Source of the DNA: Deltaproteobacteria bacterium
Lineage (GTDB): Bacteria > Desulfobacterota > Desulfobacteria > Desulfobacterales > SURF-15
Assembly (NCBI GenBank): GCA_019309565.1
Contig: JAFDFZ010000093.1
Span: forward strand, 1-35,777
Length of the DNA stretch: 35,777 nucleotides
Direction: 5' to 3'
Shown: one piece after another, positions 32,604 through 35,777 of the stretch
How the letters are laid out: every line of letters starts with the position of its first letter
How positions within the stretch are numbered: the stretch's first letter is position 1
Position numbers and translations under genes: made by a program
The notes under the pieces: generated by a model
What the model saw: only the letters and a program-made list of their open reading frames with translations
Database searches by the model: none
What the model was told of the DNA's origin: nothing

Positions 32604-34295
32604 CTATTTCTCCCAGCCTTCATTTGTTTTGCCTTCAGGATAGTAAAGCAATCCCTTGCTATCCCACTCGTACCCAGCCTCTTTCAGCATCTTTTTGGCA
32701 CCTTCAAGCCCCAATTTCTTCTCCCATATGGTTACGTTGGGGTTGTACCAGGGCTTCAGCATCCGATGGGTAGGCGAGTATGCCGGAATAGCAAAACCTT
32801 TCCAGATGTTTTTGGCGATAACATCCCTGGGGATGACCGCTGCGATGGCCCGGCGCAAGATCGGATCATCCAGAGGCGGCCGGCGGATGTTCATGGCCAG
32901 CTCATACCAACCGATGGAAGGCTCCATGGCTATGGTTAGCTTTGGATCGGCTTCACAGACCTTTTTGAGTGCCACGGCATCACCGTTATAATCGATTAGC
33001 ATATCCAGTTCGCCCTTGCGAAGCCTGCCTAAAGACGCCTCGGCAGATGTGATATACTTAAAGATTCGCGCATCGTATTTAGGGGCATAGAAATGATCTT
33101 TATTGGCCACCAGCTTAAGTTCGTCTTTTTTTCGCCAGTACTCGAACTTAAGAAAACCGCTGCCGATAAATTTGCCCTCTGCTGTTGGGGACCACATAAT
33201 GGGATCATCCACACCCACTTTTTCCGGTACATCTTTCCAGATATGCTCCGGGAGAATATAGATTTGTTCGCCGGTGTAAGACAATAGCGGCGCATAAGGG
33301 TAATGAAGGATATAACGGACGGTGTAATCGTCTATGATTTTAACTTCCTTAATGGGTTTTGCGGCTACCAGATGATAGGCAATTTTATTTTTCTTGATCC
33401 AGTCGATGGTGAACTTGACATCCTTGGAGGTAACCGGTTTACCATCGTGGAATTTGTGTCCTTTGCGAAGCTTAAATTCTATCTCGGTGGGTGAAATCCA
33501 GGTCCACGACTCGGCCAGCCATGGTTGCGGGGAACCGTCCGGCCCGACGTGGGTAAGCGTGTCATAAACCGCACGGCATGCCATGACGTTTGACTCGTGA
33601 GAAGTGGTCGGGTTAAGCACACCACCGTCGTCTCGATAAGCCACCACCAGGGTCTTGTCGTCTGTAAGCGGCTCCATCTTCGTCCAGTTCCAGACGTTTT
33701 TAAGTCCGTTGCCGATCATGTTCACAGTTCCCTTCCACTTCTGATTGTTGTATGCATCCAGCATCATCTGGTGGATGATGGTAATGATGGGTACATCCTC
33801 GGTAACAATCGCCTGGGCTTTCCAGATAAGCTCTTTGCGTTTTTCAAGATTGCTGGCATAGAGATTGGAGTCATCAATGGTTTTATCGTATTCAGGGTTA
33901 TGATATCCCGCCCAGTTATACCCGCCGATTCGGTCATCCCGGCTGTGGTACAATTTGCTCAGAATCATGTTTGGATCCACTCGCGTCGGTCGCCCTGTAA
34001 GATAAAGGGTTCCCAGGTCAAAATTGCGCGAATACCACATGTTTTGCAGCACGCCGGCTCGCTGCATGGGCCTGAAGTCGATTTGAAGCCCCAGCAGCTT
34101 TAGCCGCTGGGCGATATACTTCTGCGATTCGTACCACATTTTGTGAAGCCCAGGGGAATAGGCGACAAACCGCAGCTCTCGAATCAACCGCTTTTTTGCC
34201 GGCCCGGCACCCGCAGGCGGAACGGCGATGACCGATAGTACCAACGCCATCCCAACAAATAAACAGATAAGTTTGCTCCAGTGTTTCTTCTTCAT
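32604..34295 (-). CDS. Peptide-type ABC substrate-binding protein (SBP_bac_5) with circularly permuted domain order
   Basis: 563 residues with a signal peptide (LICLFVGMALVLSVIAVPPAGAG, cleaved near residue 30) and AGGAG before the ATG; periplasmic. Residues 38-206 match what is normally the C-terminal third of the family: ELRFVAYSPG, YIAQRLKLLGLQIDFRPMQ, NFDLGTLYL, GGYNWAGYHNPEYDKTIDDS, EKRKELIWKAQAIVTEDVPII and KWKG..NVWNW. Residues 214-558 then match the normal N-terminus and middle: TLVVAYRDDGGVLNPTTSHE, VYDTLTHVGPDGSPQPWLAESW, FKLRKGHKFHDGKPVTSKDV, GSGFLKFEYW, ADPKLTIAMEP, LRRAIAAVIPRD and GAKKMLKEAGYEWDSKGLLY. The order is therefore rotated, with nothing obvious lost and normal length. 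It would deliver a peptide-like ligand to the adjacent permeases. Confidence 0.9.
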   Translation of the reverse strand: MKKKHWSKLICLFVGMALVLSVIAVPPAGAGPAKKRLIRELRFVAYSPGLHKMWYESQKYIAQRLKLLGLQIDFRPMQRAGVLQNMWYSRNFDLGTLYLTGRPTRVDPNMILSKLYHSRDDRIGGYNWAGYHNPEYDKTIDDSNLYASNLEKRKELIWKAQAIVTEDVPIITIIHQMMLDAYNNQKWKGTVNMIGNGLKNVWNWTKMEPLTDDKTLVVAYRDDGGVLNPTTSHESNVMACRAVYDTLTHVGPDGSPQPWLAESWTWISPTEIEFKLRKGHKFHDGKPVTSKDVKFTIDWIKKNKIAYHLVAAKPIKEVKIIDDYTVRYILHYPYAPLLSYTGEQIYILPEHIWKDVPEKVGVDDPIMWSPTAEGKFIGSGFLKFEYWRKKDELKLVANKDHFYAPKYDARIFKYITSAEASLGRLRKGELDMLIDYNGDAVALKKVCEADPKLTIAMEPSIGWYELAMNIRRPPLDDPILRRAIAAVIPRDVIAKNIWKGFAIPAYSPTHRMLKPWYNPNVTIWEKKLGLEGAKKMLKEAGYEWDSKGLLYYPEGKTNEGWEK

Positions 34296-34401
34296 AAAGG
34301 CTCCTTTCTGTTAAAGGTTAGTAAAACATGGTTCATGTCCATTCTGCCTGGCAGGGGATTCTTTTTAACGAGCTCTTGTTTACATTAAGTCCATTTCTCC
34401 A

Positions 34402-35523
34402 TCAAATAATCACAAGATCCCTATTCATGGTGGAAAGCCATTCCGCACCGTCGGCTGTAATTCTTACACCATCACAATGGGCAAATGCACCATGAGGTGG
34501 GCAACCAAGAGAGGGTTCGACAGCCAGTATCATGTTTTCCTGCATGACGCTCTGGTCGGTTCCGGCAATTCGAGGCGGTTCGTGGATGCTCAGTGCAAGA
34601 CCATGGCCGATGTTATAAGACCAGTTTTTCAGACAACCTTTTTTATTATATATTTCCTCCACTTTTTTAAGCAGTTGCTGTGAGTCGATTCCCGGCTTCA
34701 ACATCTCCACCACTGCTTCCTGGGCCTCGAAAAATGCGTCTTTAAGCGGCAGGACTTCTTCGGGCGGACGGCCGATACAAAAACTTCGCAACAGATCAGA
34801 ACCATAGCCGTCGAGCACAGGGCCGAAAGCCACCCGGATCAATTCGTTTGGCTTGATGGGTCGGGGAAGAGGAGGAGAATGATAGGCCAGCATCTTTTCC
34901 CCGCATGATACCAGTGTTGGAAATATCGTACCTTCCGCTCCTTCGATGACGGCAGCTCGTGTCATATTAGCCGCCAGTTCCGCTTCGGTCGTGGGTTCCC
35001 CGAGCCATTCCACCACCTGAGCCATAATCTCTTCGGCCAGCCGGTAGGCAGCCTTTATCTTCTGAATCTCATCATCATCTTTTACCATCCTAATATTCAA
35101 AATCTCCTGCTGCAGGCTTACTACTTTCAAACCCGGAAACGTATCTACCAGTTGTTCATAAAAATTATACTGAATGGCATCAACGCCCAATAGGAGGCCT
35201 GGCGCCAGATAAGCCTTTAAGGCATCCCAGTGCGTCTTATACGCATAGTCCGCTGAAGGCCCCCACAGAACGGTTTCCTTAAACCAATGGGGAGACCAGA
35301 TGTCTTCTTGAATCAGGCGCTTGTCAATGTATGAGGCGATGAGAACCGGTTCCCGTGCCTCTTTAATCGGTACCAGAACACCGATAAACCTGGTATAAAG
35401 CATGGTTCGAAATCCGGAAAAATAGAAGATATTTTCCGGAAACATACACAGGATCCAATCCAAATCCCTTTCTTTGCCCAGCTCGGTTAAAGTCTGAATC
35501 CGTCTCAACCGGTTGTCATTCAT
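34402..35523 (-). CDS. M24-family (Xaa-Pro peptidase/creatinase-like) hydrolase with incomplete metal site
   Basis: 373 residues with GAAAGGA before the ATG. The creatinase N-domain (1-140) and pita-bread catalytic domain (150-370) have normal lengths. Of the five metal ligands of M24 peptidases, Asp243 (GYGSDLLRSF), His307 (NIGHGLALSIHEPP) and Glu336 (LAVEPSLG) are present. The first Asp is Ala232 (VAFGPVLDG) and the last Glu is Thr356 (GVRITADG). His215 (AYHSPP) remains. Loss of metal ligands with kept His/Glu is how creatinase differs from prolidases. So this may be a metal-free amide or amidine hydrolase, or a peptidase with an altered site. First complete gene of the transporter run, 106 bases before the binding-protein gene. 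Confidence 0.85.
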   Translation of the reverse strand: MNDNRLRRIQTLTELGKERDLDWILCMFPENIFYFSGFRTMLYTRFIGVLVPIKEAREPVLIASYIDKRLIQEDIWSPHWFKETVLWGPSADYAYKTHWDALKAYLAPGLLLGVDAIQYNFYEQLVDTFPGLKVVSLQQEILNIRMVKDDDEIQKIKAAYRLAEEIMAQVVEWLGEPTTEAELAANMTRAAVIEGAEGTIFPTLVSCGEKMLAYHSPPLPRPIKPNELIRVAFGPVLDGYGSDLLRSFCIGRPPEEVLPLKDAFFEAQEAVVEMLKPGIDSQQLLKKVEEIYNKKGCLKNWSYNIGHGLALSIHEPPRIAGTDQSVMQENMILAVEPSLGCPPHGAFAHCDGVRITADGAEWLSTMNRDLVII

Positions 35524-35570
35524 AATTACATCCTTTCTTAATAATGGTCTTTTTGCGCAATCTTTATTGA

Positions 35571-35670
35571 TTAGGCGCTTAACAACATCATATCGACAAT
35601 TTGTTGTCGTTATTGAATTACATGCTTTTGATAAGCGTTTATAGTGAACTAAAGTTTAAAGTGAACTAAC
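35571..35670. repeat. Dispersed intergenic repeat module, copy C (left half only)
   Basis: Shares TTAGGCGCTTA, the palindrome CGACAA-TTTG-TTGTCG, GTTATTGAATTACATGCTTTT and one GTGAACTAAAGT with copies A and B, then diverges after a second GTGAACTAA. The stem-loop right half is missing. It lies between the M24 gene and the next minus-strand gene. Confidence 0.7.
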
Positions 35671-35712
35671 CTGGATTCCCATGTTAGTTTTTAGACTTAA
35701 CACCATGGAGCC

Positions 35713-35777
35713 TTACCCGAAGACGAATTGGAGTCTTTTCCCCTGGAGCCATGGCACCGGGACATCAACATTTTCAT
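35713..35777 (-). CDS. 3' end of a minus-strand gene running off the window
   Basis: Twenty codons ending in TAA at 35713-35715 read ENVDVPVPWLQGKRLQFVFG. The composition is protein-like and the direction is that of the M24 and transporter genes, so this is probably the preceding gene of that run. Too short to name. A plus-strand ATG at 35704 also opens a frame to the edge but has no ribosome site. Confidence 0.35.
   Translation of the reverse strand, partial: ENVDVPVPWLQGKRLQFVFG

Noticed and set aside
32604..34295. Binding protein made of a truncated copy followed by a second full gene
   Set aside because: Each family segment occurs once, so it is rotation of one domain set, not a duplication that is still visible.

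Overview
This window looks like chromosome of a Gram-negative, probably anaerobic bacterium, most likely a deltaproteobacterium (Desulfobacterota). That is an inference from gene content: a lipobox SppA, a LemA/TPM pair, hydantoinase-type and HDAC-like amidohydrolases, PAS-histidine kinase-REC hybrids and repeated intergenic modules. There is no rRNA or other phylogenetic marker, and I found no tRNA or CRISPR array.

Layout. (a) 1-2033, plus strand: a split transketolase (N-half truncated by the window edge, C-half complete) and an Asp/Glu/hydantoin-racemase-like protein. (b) 2088-6210, minus: HDAC-like amidohydrolase with a C-terminal zinc ribbon, hydantoinase A-like ASKHA protein and a DMT transporter with a very histidine-rich tail. 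(c) 6211-8802: small genes (118-aa unknown, OsmC, flavodoxin-like) among two MITE-like elements and two copies of an intergenic repeat module. (d) 8803-12772, minus: NupG-like MFS transporter and a fused GcvT-SHMT polypeptide. (e) 13159-19218: trypsin-like protease with seven TPRs (plus strand), then a minus-strand envelope block (degenerate nucleotidyltransferase, TPM protein, LemA, SppA lipoprotein), a PaaI thioesterase followed by an internally deleted pseudogene, and YqeY. (f) 19219-23014: an accessory, decaying zone with an intact MazEF-type toxin-antitoxin pair and its promoter, a broken HepT toxin operon on the opposite strand, a coupled pair of unknown small genes, and a highly structured RNA that is probably the 5' part of a group II intron without its reverse transcriptase. 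(g) 23015-24667: hybrid histidine kinase. (h) 25381-35523, minus: a peptide-use locus with M28 peptidase, MFS exporter/importer, dpp/opp-type ABC transporter (two ATPases, two permeases, one binding protein) and M24 creatinase-like hydrolase. The window ends with a third repeat copy and the 3' tip of another minus-strand gene.

How the genes may work together. Region (h) reads as uptake of a short peptide or amide followed by cytoplasmic hydrolysis. Regions (a), (b) and (d) combine a hydantoin-type racemase, hydantoinase A, an amidohydrolase and a GcvT-SHMT fusion. Together with the creatinase-like M24 protein this suggests, without proof, catabolism of N-methylated or cyclic amides feeding one-carbon/glycine metabolism.

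The strongest unusual signal is the ABC substrate-binding protein at 32604-34295. Its sequence is a circular permutation of the usual SBP_bac_5 order: the segment normally at the C-terminus directly follows the signal peptide, and the usual N-terminus comes after it. Next are the GcvT-SHMT fusion, the TIR-bounded repeat family and the group II-like RNA remnant.
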